Of a stretch of DNA of 64,000 nt, positions 30,678-41,903 are shown piece by piece; position 1 is the first letter of the stretch; the number at the start of each line of letters is the position of its first letter. Source of the stretch: Vibrio ruber DSM 16370 (GTDB taxonomy: Bacteria; Pseudomonadota; Gammaproteobacteria; Enterobacterales; Vibrionaceae); NCBI RefSeq assembly GCF_900163965.1, contig NZ_FULE01000006.1, forward strand, positions 1-64,000, written 5' to 3'. The position numbers were made by a program, and so were the translations under genes. Under the pieces are notes generated by a model. The model saw only the letters and a list, made by a program, of their open reading frames with translations. It did no database searches and had not been told where the DNA came from.

Positions 30678-30727
30678 TATAAGCATTTGCAGTGGGCGAA
30701 CAAAAGTGGTCGCCTACTGCATATCAT
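30674..30727 (+). repeat. Extended inverted repeat between ptsI and crr
   Basis: Outer arms ATGATAT (overlapping the ptsI stop) and ATATCAT; inner arms GCAGTGGGCGA and TCGCCTACTGC with one wobble. No T-run follows. Confidence 0.75.
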
Positions 30728-30777
30728 TAGTATAATATAACCCGAAAGAATAAATTCAAACTTTAGGAGCTGACACA

Positions 30778-31287
30778 ATGGGGCTGTTTGACAAACTTAA
30801 AAAGTTAGTATCTGACGACAGTGCTGACACAGGCGCAATTGAAATTATTGCACCGCTATCCGGTGAAATCGTAAATATTGAAGATGTGCCTGATGTCGTT
30901 TTCGCTGAAAAAATCGTTGGAGATGGCATTGCTATCAAACCATCTGGAGATAAGATGGTCGCTCCTGTGAACGGCACAATTGGTAAAATCTTCGAAACCA
31001 ATCATGCATTTTCTATTGAATCAGAAGATGGTGTCGAGTTGTTCGTTCACTTCGGTATCGATACTGTTGAACTGAAAGGCGAAGGTTTCAAGCGTATCGC
31101 AGAAGAAGGTCAACCTGTAAAAGCGGGTGACACTGTGATTGAATTTGATCTTGCTCTGCTAGAAGAGAAAGCAAAATCAACGCTAACGCCTGTTGTGATC
31201 TCAAACATGGATGAAATCAAAGAACTGAACAAACTCTCTGGTTCAGTTGTTGTTGGTGAAACACCAGTACTACGTGTGACCAAATAA
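30778..31287 (+). CDS. crr: Glucose-specific PTS enzyme IIA
   Basis: Soluble phosphocarrier from HPr to the glucose EIIBC, and a regulator of adenylate cyclase and of non-PTS permeases. 169 residues. The two catalytic histidines lie in TNHAFSIES (about 76) and [12 protein letters not shown] (about 91). GGAG precedes the start. Third gene of the pts operon with a terminator after it; an internal promoter in the 100-base gap is possible. Confidence 0.98.
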   Translation: MGLFDKLKKLVSDDSADTGAIEIIAPLSGEIVNIEDVPDVVFAEKIVGDGIAIKPSGDKMVAPVNGTIGKIFETNHAFSIESEDGVELFVHFGIDTVELKGEGFKRIAEEGQPVKAGDTVIEFDLALLEEKAKSTLTPVVISNMDEIKELNKLSGSVVVGETPVLRVTK

Positions 31288-31320
31288 ACTCAACAACATA
31301 ATGAGAATGTTCATTCATTA

Positions 31321-31347
31321 AACGCTGCCCCAAAAGCAGCGTTTTTT
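31321..31347 (+). terminator. crr intrinsic terminator
   Basis: AACGCTGC-cccaaaa-GCAGCGTT followed by a T-run. Confidence 0.92.
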
Positions 31348-31381
31348 ATATGTCATGTCTCTCGATATCTGATTCTGCTTG

Positions 31382-32539
31382 TCACGACAGACCTATCGCA
31401 TAACGCAACACTTGTTTTTTAAGCATCCCGGAATGATTTGCCAGTTTTAAAGCGGCATTTCTAACGATTTTGACTGGTGTATGGCTATTGCTAAAAGTTT
31501 TATAGAATATATCCATTCCTGTTTGCATCAGTAAATTATCCGGCCTTCTGCGCTGTTCGTAACGCACAAAAGCTCTTTCGTCGGGTGAACTCGATTCTGA
31601 GAGCAGTTCAAGCAAACATATGACATCTTTAAAACCAAGATTGACCCCTTGTCCGGCAAGCGGATGGATGGTATGTGCGGCATCACCAATCAAAGCACAC
31701 CGCCTGGCAACATACTGCTGTGCATGTCGTCGTGTTAAAGCAAAGGAGCCATGCTGAACCACTTCAATCTCACCGAGTTCTTCCGGAAAATGCGCATGGA
31801 TTTCCTGTGCCAGTTGCATGGAAGGTAACTGACTTAACTGACGAATCCGTTGCGGAGTGTCGTACCAAACAAGCGACGCCTGCTGTCCGTTCAGCGGTAA
31901 AAATGAACGAGGACCGGAGGGATAGAAGCGTTGCCAGGTGATATCCTGTTGTGGCAGTGCCGTCTTGACATGAATCAGCATACAGTGTTGACGATAATCC
32001 CATGCGGTGACTCCGATACGAGCAAAATCACGCACCTGAGAATGGGCACCATCCGCACCGATGACCCACTGAGCCTGAATCTTCTGACCATTATCAAGGT
32101 GTAAGTCATTCGCCTGCTCACCAAAATCAATATGCTTTAACCGACTCGGACACTGTACCGTCAGGTTAGGATATTGCTGAAAAGCCTGCCATATACCAAG
32201 CTGGATGATACGATTCTCAACCATGTATCCCAGTTGCATCAATCCGATGTCACCGGCATCAAAACAGGTTCGACACGCTACAGATTCCCACGTTTCAAGC
32301 CGACGGTAGGGACAGACCCGCATGGATTCAATGTGTGCCCACACGTCCAGTGATTCGAGCAATTTGACCGAAGCCATCGAGATAGCGGACACACGAACAT
32401 CCATAGGCTGAGCGGCATCAAAAGGCTGTGGCTGATGGCTTTCCAGTAAAACAACTTTTTTACCCTGCTTTGCCAGCCCCAAGGCTAAGGCCGCACCGAC
32501 CATGCCACCACCGACAACAGCAACTTGATATGTTTCCAT
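31382..32539 (-). CDS. ubiF: Ubiquinone hydroxylase UbiF (FAD monooxygenase)
   Basis: FAD enzyme of ubiquinone synthesis, hydroxylating the demethoxyquinol ring at C6. 385 residues. FAD GxGxxG as VAVVGGGMVGAALALGLA at 6-23, the DG motif VIGADGAHSQVR near 160, and the third flavin motif ALIGDAAHTIHPLAGQGVN near 285. The text PYRRLETWES and WYDTPQRIRQL matches UbiF rather than UbiH. It is convergent with crr and divergent from miaB. Confidence 0.93.
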   Translation of the reverse strand: METYQVAVVGGGMVGAALALGLAKQGKKVVLLESHQPQPFDAAQPMDVRVSAISMASVKLLESLDVWAHIESMRVCPYRRLETWESVACRTCFDAGDIGLMQLGYMVENRIIQLGIWQAFQQYPNLTVQCPSRLKHIDFGEQANDLHLDNGQKIQAQWVIGADGAHSQVRDFARIGVTAWDYRQHCMLIHVKTALPQQDITWQRFYPSGPRSFLPLNGQQASLVWYDTPQRIRQLSQLPSMQLAQEIHAHFPEELGEIEVVQHGSFALTRRHAQQYVARRCALIGDAAHTIHPLAGQGVNLGFKDVICLLELLSESSSPDERAFVRYEQRRRPDNLLMQTGMDIFYKTFSNSHTPVKIVRNAALKLANHSGMLKKQVLRYAIGLS

Positions 32540-32836
32540 AATGCTGACTACTTATGACTAATTTTGACATCTGTGATTGTACGGATTCACAATCATCTTG
32601 AGAACTGATTTTGTCTCATTCACTCTGTAAGACCAAGATATGACGAATGATTTAACAAGAAATCATGCCAAACAACGAGGGGCTGTTTTCATTGTATATT
32701 GTGATCAGTGTTAAATACTGGTCAGCAGGTTTTGAAAACAGTACAATACGCCGCTTACCGTCAGTACGGTAATTTCGGTATATACTAGGGGCATAGGCTC
32801 CAAAGCATTCAGACAGACAAAACGAGCGAAAGTGAG
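32540..32836. other. ubiF-miaB divergent promoter region
   Basis: AT-rich; it contains GGTATATACTAG near 32777, which could be part of a miaB promoter. No gene or strong hairpin was seen. Confidence 0.45.
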
Positions 32837-34261
32837 ATGAGTAAGAAACTGCTAATTAAAACCTGGGGCTGCCAAATGAATGAATATGATTCATCCAAAA
32901 TGGCCGACCTACTCAATGCAGCAAATGGCTATGAGTTAACAGAAGAACCAGAGGAAGCAGATGTCCTACTATTGAATACCTGTTCAATCCGAGAAAAAGC
33001 TCAAGAGAAAGTATTTCATCAATTAGGTCGCTGGAAAAATTTAAAAGATAAAAAGCCAGGGGTTGTCATTGGTGTTGGCGGATGTGTCGCAACTCAGGAA
33101 GGGGATCATATCCGTGAACGAGCCCCATTCGTTGACGTGATATTCGGGCCACAGACCCTGCATCGCCTGCCGGAAATGATTAAGCAGTCCCAAGCTGCCG
33201 AAGCGCCCGTTATGGACATTTCATTCCCAGAAATTGAAAAATTCGACCGTCTGCCGGAACCAAGGGCTGATGGCGCAACCGCTTATGTTTCGATCATGGA
33301 AGGTTGCTCAAAATATTGCACTTACTGTGTTGTGCCATACACGCGTGGTGAAGAAGTCAGTCGCCCGATGGATGATGTCCTGTATGAAATTGCGCAACTT
33401 GCCGACCAGGGTGTACGTGAAGTCAATCTGCTTGGCCAGAACGTCAATGCCTATCGCGGTGCAACACATGATGGTGAAATTTGTTCATTTGCAGAACTAT
33501 TGCGTTTGGTCGCATCAATTGACGGTATCGACCGGATCCGCTTCACGACCAGTCATCCGTTGGAATTTACCGACGATATTATTGCTGTTTACGAAGATAC
33601 GCCGGAATTAGTGAGTTTCTTGCACCTTCCTGTGCAAAGTGGTTCTGATCGCATTTTGACCATGATGAAACGTCCACACACGGCGATTGAATATAAATCT
33701 ATCATTCGAAAACTGCGTAAAGCACGTCCGAACATTCAAATCAGCTCTGACTTTATTGTTGGCTTCCCCGGGGAGTCAGATAAAGACTTTCAGGACACAA
33801 TGAAACTGATTCGGGATGTAGACTTTGATATGAGTTTCAGTTTCATCTTCTCTCCCCGTCCGGGTACACCGGCAGCAGATTACCCTTGTGATCTGAGTGA
33901 AGAAGTGAAGAAAGAACGCTTGTATGAGTTACAACAAACCATTAATAGCCAGGCGATGCGCTACTCACGGCTGATGTTAGATACTGAGCAACGTATTCTG
34001 GTCGAAGGCCCATCGAAAAAGAATTTGATGGAATTACGGGGTAGAACAGAAAATAATCGTGTCGTGAATTTTGAAGGCTCCGCAGACCTCATCGGTCAGT
34101 TTGTTGATGTCAAAATTGTAGATGTTTTCCCGAACTCTCTGCGCGGTGAGTTAATCCGTACCGAGCAGGAAATGGATCTACGTATAGTGACATCTCCGCT
34201 GGAGATGATCCAAAAGACACGTCGGGAAAATGAACTGGGAGTTGCGACTTTTACCCCTTAG
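32837..34261 (+). CDS. miaB: tRNA methylthiotransferase MiaB
   Basis: Radical-SAM enzyme converting i6A37 of tRNAs to ms2i6A37. 474 residues. N-terminal cluster cysteines lie in [21 protein letters not shown] and GVGGCVATQ; the radical-SAM motif is [18 protein letters not shown] near 154-171; a TRAM domain is at the C-terminus ([10 protein letters not shown]). It heads the miaB-ybeZ-ybeY-corC-lnt run of RNA and envelope genes found together in gammaproteobacteria. Confidence 0.98.
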   Translation: MSKKLLIKTWGCQMNEYDSSKMADLLNAANGYELTEEPEEADVLLLNTCSIREKAQEKVFHQLGRWKNLKDKKPGVVIGVGGCVATQEGDHIRERAPFVDVIFGPQTLHRLPEMIKQSQAAEAPVMDISFPEIEKFDRLPEPRADGATAYVSIMEGCSKYCTYCVVPYTRGEEVSRPMDDVLYEIAQLADQGVREVNLLGQNVNAYRGATHDGEICSFAELLRLVASIDGIDRIRFTTSHPLEFTDDIIAVYEDTPELVSFLHLPVQSGSDRILTMMKRPHTAIEYKSIIRKLRKARPNIQISSDFIVGFPGESDKDFQDTMKLIRDVDFDMSFSFIFSPRPGTPAADYPCDLSEEVKKERLYELQQTINSQAMRYSRLMLDTEQRILVEGPSKKNLMELRGRTENNRVVNFEGSADLIGQFVDVKIVDVFPNSLRGELIRTEQEMDLRIVTSPLEMIQKTRRENELGVATFTP

Positions 34262-34331
34262 TCTCGAACTATTCACCATCCGGTTTCCGGTCCAAATCGG
34301 AAACCCGGGGATGGCATCATGAGAGGTCACA

Positions 34332-35429
34332 TTGAGTAATAAAATTATCACACTGGAAATCAGCCTGGAACCATCCGATAACCGTCGCCTTGCAAGTCTG
34401 TGTGGACCGTTTGACGATAATATCAAACAACTTGAACGTCGTTTGGGCGTTGAAATCAATTACCGCAACCAGCATTTCACTGTCGTCGGTAAACCACATA
34501 CCACGACGGCAGCCATCGAGATTCTCAAGACACTTTATGTGAATAGCGCCCCGGTCAGGGGGAACATTCCCGATATTGAGCCGGAGCAGATTCATCTGGC
34601 AATCAAAGAGTCCGGTATTTTAGAACAGAATGCCGAGCCTTCCTTCGAGCACGGGAAAGAAGTCTTCGTCAAGACGAAGAAAGGAATGATCAAACCCAGA
34701 ACACCGAATCAGGCACAATATCTGATGAACATGGTGACCCATGATATTACTTTTGGGGTTGGTCCGGCCGGGACAGGAAAAACGTATCTTGCCGTTGCCG
34801 CTGCCGTTGATGCACTCGAACGACAAGAAATTCGTCGTATACTGCTCACCCGTCCAGCAGTTGAAGCCGGTGAAAAACTCGGTTTTCTCCCGGGGGATCT
34901 CAGCCAGAAAGTCGATCCATACCTTCGCCCATTGTACGATGCTTTGTTTGAAATGCTTGGCTTTGAGCGAGTCGAGAAGCTGATTGAAAGAAATGTAATT
35001 GAAGTTGCACCACTCGCTTATATGCGTGGTCGGACACTCAATGATGCATTTATTATTTTAGATGAAAGTCAGAATACCACGATCGAACAGATGAAAATGT
35101 TTCTGACCCGTATTGGTTTCAATTCAAGAGCCGTCATTACCGGAGATGTCACTCAGATTGACTTGCCTCGTGGTGCCAAATCAGGGCTACGCCATGCGGT
35201 AGAAGTGCTCAATGATGTCAATGAAATCAGCTTTAATTTCTTCCAGGCTGATGATGTGGTTCGTCATCCGGTTGTTGCCCGAATCATCAATGCTTATGAA
35301 AAATGGGAAACACAGGATCAGAAAGAGCGCAAAGAGTACGAAAAAAGACGTCGCGAAGCACAACAAAACCGCGCAGCGGAAGAGCAACAAAACACGTCAC
35401 CAACCGTACCGGAGTCTGACCAGTCATGA
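34332..35429 (+). CDS. ybeZ: PhoH-like ATPase YbeZ
   Basis: Cytoplasmic P-loop NTPase working with the ribosome-maturation RNase YbeY. 365 residues from a TTG start at 34332, chosen because GAGAGG lies six bases upstream and the protein then opens [17 protein letters not shown]. Walker [18 protein letters not shown] at about 142, Walker [12 protein letters not shown] at about 242. A charged tail ([15 protein letters not shown]) ends it. The stop overlaps the ybeY ATG by four bases. Confidence 0.95.
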   Translation: MSNKIITLEISLEPSDNRRLASLCGPFDDNIKQLERRLGVEINYRNQHFTVVGKPHTTTAAIEILKTLYVNSAPVRGNIPDIEPEQIHLAIKESGILEQNAEPSFEHGKEVFVKTKKGMIKPRTPNQAQYLMNMVTHDITFGVGPAGTGKTYLAVAAAVDALERQEIRRILLTRPAVEAGEKLGFLPGDLSQKVDPYLRPLYDALFEMLGFERVEKLIERNVIEVAPLAYMRGRTLNDAFIILDESQNTTIEQMKMFLTRIGFNSRAVITGDVTQIDLPRGAKSGLRHAVEVLNDVNEISFNFFQADDVVRHPVVARIINAYEKWETQDQKERKEYEKRRREAQQNRAAEEQQNTSPTVPESDQS

Positions 35430-35890
35430 GTATTGTGCTTGATTTACAAGTTGCAGTAGAACATCCGGAAACCATTCCCTCTGAAGCGGATTTTTCCCGT
35501 TGGCTCACGGCTGCGGTCTCCCCTTTTCAGACAGAGGCAGAGGTCACAATTCGGATTGTTGACCATGCTGAAAGTCAGCAGCTAAACTATCAATATCGTG
35601 GGAAAGACAAACCGACCAATGTACTGTCATTTCCGTTTGAATCACCACCGGGTGTGACACTGGATCTGTTAGGCGATCTGGTCATTTGCCGCGAAGTTGT
35701 TGAACAAGAATCCGATGAGCAGCATAAGCCGTTGCCCGCTCATTGGGCGCATATGGTTGTACATGGTAGCCTTCATCTGTTAGGTTATGATCATATCGAC
35801 GATGACGAAGCTGTAGAAATGGAGTCACTCGAAACAGAAATCATGTTGAAATTGGGATATCAAGACCCATATTTAACAGAGAAACAGTAG
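35426..35890 (+). CDS. ybeY: Endoribonuclease YbeY
   Basis: Zinc metalloenzyme in 16S rRNA 3'-end processing and ribosome quality control. 154 residues. The zinc motif is [11 protein letters not shown] near 113-123 and the fold signature TNVLSFPFE is near 65. It begins inside the ybeZ stop (ATGA), so translation is coupled. corC follows after 75 bases. Confidence 0.97.
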   Translation: MSIVLDLQVAVEHPETIPSEADFSRWLTAAVSPFQTEAEVTIRIVDHAESQQLNYQYRGKDKPTNVLSFPFESPPGVTLDLLGDLVICREVVEQESDEQHKPLPAHWAHMVVHGSLHLLGYDHIDDDEAVEMESLETEIMLKLGYQDPYLTEKQ

Positions 35891-35965
35891 AACAGGCCAT
35901 CCACACCCCCCTGTTCTACGATGTGTGCTATCACACGTCTGATAGCGTGACTGAATAGAGTAACA

Positions 35966-36841
35966 ATGAACGAAGACAATTCGCAGAATTCTGAAGGTCC
36001 GAGTAGGAAGTCCTTTTTCGGACGTTTAGGTCAGCTTTTTCAGGGCGACCCCAAAGATCGACAGGAATTAGTAGAAGTTATCCGAGATTCGGAAATCAAT
36101 GACCTGATCGACCACGACACAAAAGCAATGTTGGAAGGGGTCATTCAGATATCTGAAATGCGGGTTCGGGATATCATGATCCCCCGCTACCAAATGGTGA
36201 CGATTGACAGAGATGCCTCTCTCGACAAACTCATCACCTTAATCACCGATGCCCAGCACTCACGGTATCCAATCATTAGTGAAGATAAAGACCATGTCGA
36301 TGGTATTTTGCTGGCAAAAGATCTGCTCAAATATCTCGGTTCCACATGTACACCATTCCATATTGATGAGGTCATCCGCCCTGCAGTCATCGTACCTGAA
36401 AGTAAGCGTGTTGACCGGTTATTGAAAGAGTTCCGGGAAGAACGCTACCACATGGCGATTGTTGTCGATGAATTTGGTGGCGTGTCCGGGCTTGTGACCA
36501 TCGAAGATATACTGGAAGAAATTGTCGGAGATATCGAAGATGAAACCGATGATGAAGAACAGCAGGATATCCGTAAACTCAGTAAGCATACTTTCTCTAT
36601 CAATGCACTGACGACAATTGAAGATTTTAATCAGACATTCGGTGCAAACTTCAGTGATGAGGAAGTAGACACCGTTGGCGGGCTGGTCATGACTGCATTC
36701 GGCCACCTCCCTGAACGCGGAGAAGTAGTGCAACTGGCTGACTATCAGTTCAAAGTGACCAGTGCGGATAATCGGCGTGTTGTCCAGCTACAAGTCACAA
36801 TTCCTGACATTGAAACCGTTTCAGAAGAGTTTCAAGAATAG
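35966..36841 (+). CDS. corC: CorC/YbeX-type CBS protein
   Basis: 291 residues: two CBS domains at about 65-190 (VRDIMIPRYQMVTIDRD, AIVVDEFGGVSGLVTIEDIL) and a C-terminal CorC/HlyC domain at about 205-285 (FNQTFGANFSDEEVDTVGGL). It has no membrane segment. Traditionally linked to CorA-dependent magnesium and cobalt efflux; E. coli YbeX has also been tied to ribosome metabolism, which fits its place after ybeZ and ybeY. Confidence 0.95.
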   Translation: MNEDNSQNSEGPSRKSFFGRLGQLFQGDPKDRQELVEVIRDSEINDLIDHDTKAMLEGVIQISEMRVRDIMIPRYQMVTIDRDASLDKLITLITDAQHSRYPIISEDKDHVDGILLAKDLLKYLGSTCTPFHIDEVIRPAVIVPESKRVDRLLKEFREERYHMAIVVDEFGGVSGLVTIEDILEEIVGDIEDETDDEEQQDIRKLSKHTFSINALTTIEDFNQTFGANFSDEEVDTVGGLVMTAFGHLPERGEVVQLADYQFKVTSADNRRVVQLQVTIPDIETVSEEFQE

Positions 36842-36889
36842 TAATATAATCAGTAATCATTCTCCCGCGAGCAAAATAATAATAAGCTG

Positions 36890-38407
36890 ATGTCTCATTC
36901 AAACTATTCTCGTTTTACACGGCCGCTGATGGCCGTTTTTTCTGGTGCTATCGGCTCATTTTCTTTTGCGCCCTACGCTTGGTGGCCACTAGCATTTTTC
37001 TCCCTGTATTTTTTATTTCTCCTGTTGCATCAACGCTCGGCCAAACAAGCGTTTCTCACCGGATTATTCTGGGGGCTCGGTTTTTTCGGCCACGGGGTCT
37101 ACTGGATTCATGTCAGTATTGATACGTTTGGCGGTGTGCCGAAGGTCGTTAGTATCTTGCTGATGGGATTGCTTTCTGCTTATCTGGCACTTTATCCGGC
37201 GCTATTTGGTTGCGTTTTAAACCGATACTTTCCTCGGGCATCTGCGCAGCGCTATTTATTGGTCATCCCTGCCCTGTGGCTCATCAGTGAATGGCTACGG
37301 GGCTGGGTGTTTACCGGATTTCCGTGGCTTTGGCTGGGGTACAGTCAAATTGATACGCCTTTGGCAAATTATGCCCCCATCGGTGGCGTTGAACTGGTCA
37401 CACTGGCAATTGCAGTTATCTCCGCTGCAATGACATATCTCACCTTGCAACGGCAATGGCTTGCCCTACTCATTCCATTCGGAATTTACGGGGTTGCTGT
37501 GTGCCTCAATGCTGTTCAGTGGGTGTCACCGCAGCCCGCTCGCCAGACAACCGTTGCGCTTGTTCAAGGCAATATCGATCAAGCCCTCAAATGGCGTCCC
37601 AGCGAGCGCTGGCCGACACTGATGAAATATGCGGATTACACGCAAGAAAATTGGGATGCAGATATTATTATCTGGCCGGAAGCGGCGATTCCGGCTTTTG
37701 AGCACGAATTACCGGAATATCTCAGCACTCTGGATGGACTTGCCAGAGAAAATCACTCAGCGCTGCTTACAGGGATATTATCCCGCCCCGATAAGCAAAC
37801 CTTCTATAACAGTATTCTGGCACTCGGTCAGGGAACGCCGGCATACCCCAGCGCCAACAGACCTAAATATGAGAAACACCACCTGCTGCCATTTGGTGAG
37901 TTTGTTCCGTTTGAACAATGGCTAAGACCATTGGCACCCTTGTTCAATCTGCCGATGTCTTCATTTTCTCCGGGGCCGTATATTCAACCCAATATTCAGG
38001 CTAATGGTCGCTTCTTCGTTGCAGCATTATGTTATGAAATCGTATTTAATGAACAGATCCGGGAAAACATCACCGATCAGACCGACTTTCTGCTGACTTT
38101 ATCCAACGATGCCTGGTTCGGCCGCTCTATCGGTCCGCTCCAGCATATGGAAATCGCCAGAATGCGGGCTCTGGAATTGGGAATCCCCCTGATTCGTTCA
38201 ACCAATAATGGCGTGACTGCCATTACCGACTACCGGGGAAAGATCACTTATCGGTTGCCGCAATTTGAAGCCGGGGTTCTCAAAGCAACATTGACACCGA
38301 CCCAAGGGGAAACACCTTACCGCCGGTTGGGCTCATGGCCCCTGTATGGCTGGATAGCATTGAGCTTATGTTTAGGATTACTCACCCGCCGCTCACGCGA
38401 CGAGTGA
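36890..38407 (+). CDS. lnt: Apolipoprotein N-acyltransferase
   Basis: Inner-membrane enzyme adding the third acyl chain to lipoproteins. 505 residues. About six N-terminal membrane spans (1-210) with ACN-typical [11 protein letters not shown], then a periplasmic nitrilase-type domain with the catalytic Glu ([12 protein letters not shown]), Lys ([15 protein letters not shown]) and Cys (ALCYEIVF), and one C-terminal span ([13 protein letters not shown]). It follows corC by 48 bases and is convergent with ybeL. Confidence 0.97.
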   Translation: MSHSNYSRFTRPLMAVFSGAIGSFSFAPYAWWPLAFFSLYFLFLLLHQRSAKQAFLTGLFWGLGFFGHGVYWIHVSIDTFGGVPKVVSILLMGLLSAYLALYPALFGCVLNRYFPRASAQRYLLVIPALWLISEWLRGWVFTGFPWLWLGYSQIDTPLANYAPIGGVELVTLAIAVISAAMTYLTLQRQWLALLIPFGIYGVAVCLNAVQWVSPQPARQTTVALVQGNIDQALKWRPSERWPTLMKYADYTQENWDADIIIWPEAAIPAFEHELPEYLSTLDGLARENHSALLTGILSRPDKQTFYNSILALGQGTPAYPSANRPKYEKHHLLPFGEFVPFEQWLRPLAPLFNLPMSSFSPGPYIQPNIQANGRFFVAALCYEIVFNEQIRENITDQTDFLLTLSNDAWFGRSIGPLQHMEIARMRALELGIPLIRSTNNGVTAITDYRGKITYRLPQFEAGVLKATLTPTQGETPYRRLGSWPLYGWIALSLCLGLLTRRSRDE

Positions 38408-38425
38408 ACATAGTTCAGCCTTCAT

Positions 38426-38902
38426 TTACGCCTTTGAATGAACAGAAACGCGGCTGAATTGATCATGACCACAACTCATGCAAGGGATAATTTCTGTCGG
38501 GTGGTTGTATTCCATTTTATGACCACACCGATCACAAACCAGAACCCCAAGTCCTATCACATCACCGGCTTGGTATGTCCCCTGATGCTCCAGTTCATGA
38601 TGCAGCTCCGCCCACTCAACAGCCGTTCTGTCAGTCACCGATGCCAGCGCTTCCCAGACTGAATTAGAGATCATCACAGAAAAAGGACCACTTTTGCTTT
38701 CCTCGTAATGCTCAGCAAATTCATGCAAATCAGCTTTCATATAGGCAGAAATCAGTGCCAATTCATCTTTCGTCATATCGGATGCTGCCTGGACGACTTT
38801 TTCCGATGTTTCTATGGCATTTTGCAACCCTTCCGGGCTCTGCTTGACGGTTTCGACCACTTCTTGTAACAGAGTTTCATATCCCGATTTATGTTTTGAC
38901 AT
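38426..38902 (-). CDS. ybeL: Zinc-ribbon protein YbeL (DUF1451)
   Basis: 158 residues. A helical N-terminal part (ETVKQSPEGLQNAIETSEKV) is followed by the DUF1451 core (MTKDELALISAYMKADL, GTYQAGDVIGLGVLVC) and a C-terminal zinc ribbon CDRCGH...CMSCGH. The function is unknown; a nucleic-acid or protein-binding role is typical guesswork. It is convergent with lnt and divergent from leuS, the same place as in E. coli. Confidence 0.92.
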   Translation of the reverse strand: MSKHKSGYETLLQEVVETVKQSPEGLQNAIETSEKVVQAASDMTKDELALISAYMKADLHEFAEHYEESKSGPFSVMISNSVWEALASVTDRTAVEWAELHHELEHQGTYQAGDVIGLGVLVCDRCGHKMEYNHPTEIIPCMSCGHDQFSRVSVHSKA

Positions 38903-39024
38903 GACAAACCTCTTCCAGACTCGATTGACTATTGTTGTGTACTCTCGCTTTAGGTATTCTATGTCGATCTATTCGTACCTGTTCTAACTGAACTCACAAA
39001 TTCCAAGATAATCGGACACCATCG

Positions 39025-41598
39025 ATGCAAGAACAATATAATCCACAAGAAATTGAGCCCAAAGTTCAAGCGTATTGGGAAAGTAACAAAACCTTCACTG
39101 TTACAGAAGATCCTAGCAAAGAAAAATTTTACTGTTTATCTATGTTTCCGTATCCAAGTGGCCGACTGCACATGGGACATGTACGTAATTACACGATCGG
39201 TGATGTGATTTCCCGCTTTCAACGCCTGCAAGGCAAAAATGTCATGCAGCCAATCGGATGGGACGCATTCGGTCTTCCGGCTGAAAATGCAGCAGTCAAG
39301 AATAAAACCGCCCCGGCGCCATGGACCTATGAAAACATCGAATACATGAAGAACCAGTTAAAATTACTGGGATTCGGGTATGACTGGAACCGGGAATTTG
39401 CGACCTGCCGCCCTGAATACTATCGCTGGGAACAAGAATTCTTCACCAAACTATATGAGCAAGGTTTGGTATATAAAAAGACTTCGTCGGTGAACTGGTG
39501 CCCGACCGATCAGACTGTTCTGGCAAATGAGCAGGTCGAGAACGGTTGTTGCTGGCGTTGTGATACCCCGGTCGAACAGAAAGAAATCCCGCAATGGTTT
39601 ATCAAAATCACCGCTTACGCGCAGGAACTGCTTGACGATCTGGACAATCTGGACGGCTGGCCGGAAATGGTAAAAACCATGCAGCGTAACTGGATTGGCC
39701 GCTCGGAAGGGGTTGAACTACAGTTTGATGTGCCAAACTATGGTGCACTGGAAGTCTACACCACTCGTCCGGATACCTTGATGGGTGTCACCTATGTCGG
39801 TATCGCTGCTGGTCACCCGCTCGCTGCTATTGCCGCTCAGAATAACCCGGCAATTGAACAATTCATTGAAGAATGTAAAAACACCAAAGTTGCAGAAGCC
39901 GAGCTGGCAACCATGGAGAAGAAAGGGATCGACACGGGTCTCAAAGCCATTCATCCGCTCAACGGACGTGAAGTCCCCGTCTACATTGCCAATTTCGTCC
40001 TGATGGATTACGGCACGGGGGCAGTTATGGCTGTTCCGGCACACGATCAGCGTGACTTCGAATTTGCGACCAAATATGGTCTGGATATCCAGCCGGTAAT
40101 TCAACCTGCTGACGGAAGCGCTCTTGATGTGACCGAAGCCGCCTATACCGAAAAAGGCATTTTGTTTAATTCCGGTGAATTTGACGGACTGGACTTCGAC
40201 CAAGCACTGAATGCCATTGCGGCCAAACTCGAATCACAAGGTAAAGGTCATAAGACGGTTAACTTCCGCTTACGTGACTGGGGGGTTTCTCGCCAGCGTT
40301 ACTGGGGGGCTCCAATTCCGATGGTCACCACGCAAGACGGCGAAGTTCACCCGGTACCGGCTGATCAATTACCCGTACTGCTCCCGGAAGATGTAGTGAT
40401 GGATGGGGTAACCAGCCCAATTAAAGCAGACAAAACATGGGCTGAAACAACTTATAACGGTCAACCGGCACTCCGTGAAACCGATACGTTTGATACCTTT
40501 ATGGAATCCTCATGGTATTACGCCCGTTACTGTTCACCGCAAGCAGATCAAATTGTAGATACAGATCAAGCCAACTATTGGTTACCTGTCGATCAATACG
40601 TCGGTGGGATTGAACATGCCTGTATGCACCTGCTTTATTCGCGTTTCTTCCATAAACTGTTGCGTGACGCCGGTTATATCACTTCTGATGAACCATTTAA
40701 GAAATTGTTGTGCCAAGGGATGGTTCTGGCTGACGCATTCAGCTACCAGAATGAAAAAGGCGGCAAAGAGTGGGTTTCACCCACAGAGGTTAAAATTGAG
40801 CGTGACGGTAAAGGCCGTATCACCTCCGCTGTCGATGCCAAAGGGCGCCAGGTAGAACACTCCGGCATGGTTAAAATGTCGAAATCGAAAAACAACGGTA
40901 TCGATCCTCAAGAAATGGTTGATAAATACGGTGCAGACACGGTTCGGCTGTTTATGATGTTTGCCTCCCCTGCTGATATGACGCTGGAATGGCAGGAATC
41001 GGGCGTTGAAGGGGCAAACCGCTTCTTGAAGCGTGTCTGGAAACTGGTACTTGAGCACACCAATCAGGGGGAAGCCGCTGCTGTTGAGCCGCAATCTCTG
41101 AATAATGAACAGAAAGCACTCCGCCGGGAAGTCCATAAAACGATCGCAAAAGTCACTGACGATGTCGAGCGCCGCCAAACTTTCAATACCGCGATTGCCG
41201 CAATTATGGAATTGATGAATAAGTTAGGCAAAGCACCTCAGGAAAGTTCTCAGGATCGCGCCATACTGGATGAAGCACTCAAAGCAATTGTCGTGATGCT
41301 GTCACCAATTACACCGCATATCTGCTTCGAAATGTGGCAAGCTTTAGGGGGAGCAGATCTCGATCATGCCCCTTGGCCGACTTACGATGACAAAGCGCTG
41401 GTCGAAGATGAAAAACTGATTGTTCTGCAAGTCAATGGCAAGGTACGTGGCAAACTGACCGTTGCCGCGGACGCACCCCAGGAACAAGTTGAAGCATTGG
41501 GACTTCAGGACGAAAATGTACAGAAATTTACGGATGGTTTGACGATCCGGAAAGTGATCTATGTTCCGGGTAAACTACTGAGCATTGTGGCAAACTAA
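39025..41598 (+). CDS. leuS: Leucyl-tRNA synthetase
   Basis: Class I synthetase charging tRNA-Leu and editing wrong amino acids. 857 residues. HIGH motif [17 protein letters not shown] at about 42-58; CP1 editing domain with [13 protein letters not shown] and the Asp-containing [20 protein letters not shown] motif KMSKSKNNG near 619. The C-terminal anticodon domain ends with [14 protein letters not shown]. lptE follows, but 305 bases away. Confidence 0.99.
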   Translation: MQEQYNPQEIEPKVQAYWESNKTFTVTEDPSKEKFYCLSMFPYPSGRLHMGHVRNYTIGDVISRFQRLQGKNVMQPIGWDAFGLPAENAAVKNKTAPAPWTYENIEYMKNQLKLLGFGYDWNREFATCRPEYYRWEQEFFTKLYEQGLVYKKTSSVNWCPTDQTVLANEQVENGCCWRCDTPVEQKEIPQWFIKITAYAQELLDDLDNLDGWPEMVKTMQRNWIGRSEGVELQFDVPNYGALEVYTTRPDTLMGVTYVGIAAGHPLAAIAAQNNPAIEQFIEECKNTKVAEAELATMEKKGIDTGLKAIHPLNGREVPVYIANFVLMDYGTGAVMAVPAHDQRDFEFATKYGLDIQPVIQPADGSALDVTEAAYTEKGILFNSGEFDGLDFDQALNAIAAKLESQGKGHKTVNFRLRDWGVSRQRYWGAPIPMVTTQDGEVHPVPADQLPVLLPEDVVMDGVTSPIKADKTWAETTYNGQPALRETDTFDTFMESSWYYARYCSPQADQIVDTDQANYWLPVDQYVGGIEHACMHLLYSRFFHKLLRDAGYITSDEPFKKLLCQGMVLADAFSYQNEKGGKEWVSPTEVKIERDGKGRITSAVDAKGRQVEHSGMVKMSKSKNNGIDPQEMVDKYGADTVRLFMMFASPADMTLEWQESGVEGANRFLKRVWKLVLEHTNQGEAAAVEPQSLNNEQKALRREVHKTIAKVTDDVERRQTFNTAIAAIMELMNKLGKAPQESSQDRAILDEALKAIVVMLSPITPHICFEMWQALGGADLDHAPWPTYDDKALVEDEKLIVLQVNGKVRGKLTVAADAPQEQVEALGLQDENVQKFTDGLTIRKVIYVPGKLLSIVAN

Positions 41599-41608
41599 TC
41601 AGGCTGTA

Positions 41609-41653
41609 GGTTAACCGCGAGTTGCATGTTATAAATGAATTCGCTGGTTAACC
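41609..41653. repeat. GGTTAACC inverted repeat after leuS
   Basis: GGTTAACCGCGA and TCGCTGGTTAACC pair with one bulged base around 20 bases. Each arm holds the self-complementary GGTTAACC. Confidence 0.7.
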
Positions 41654-41766
41654 ACTGCACTTTGTAAATGCGACTAAGTTACCATAACTGTACATGACCA
41701 AAGAGATGGGCGCTCTCAGAGAATAACGCCGCATCTTCATTTGTGATGAACTAAATCACTGAATGC

Positions 41767-41803
41767 GAGTCAGTAAACAGACATTGATGATGTTTACTGA
41801 CTC
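41767..41803. repeat. 13-bp perfect hairpin before lptE
   Basis: GAGTCAGTAAACA and TGTTTACTGACTC around 11 bases, no T-run. Confidence 0.8.
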
Positions 41804-41903
41804 TGGTGATTCAAGGATAGGGTATTTCATATCTGCGATGGTTTATCGCCGTGGTGTGATAGTCTGAAACTATCTCTGTTCAATTGATTAAAATAGGACT
41901 CGA

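Larger units (their letters stand above)
41599..41903. other. 305-bp leuS-lptE gap with two hairpins
   Basis: Contains two inverted repeats (listed separately) and, just before lptE, AGGACT as a ribosome site. No open frame is worth calling. In E. coli lptE follows leuS closely. Confidence 0.6.
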
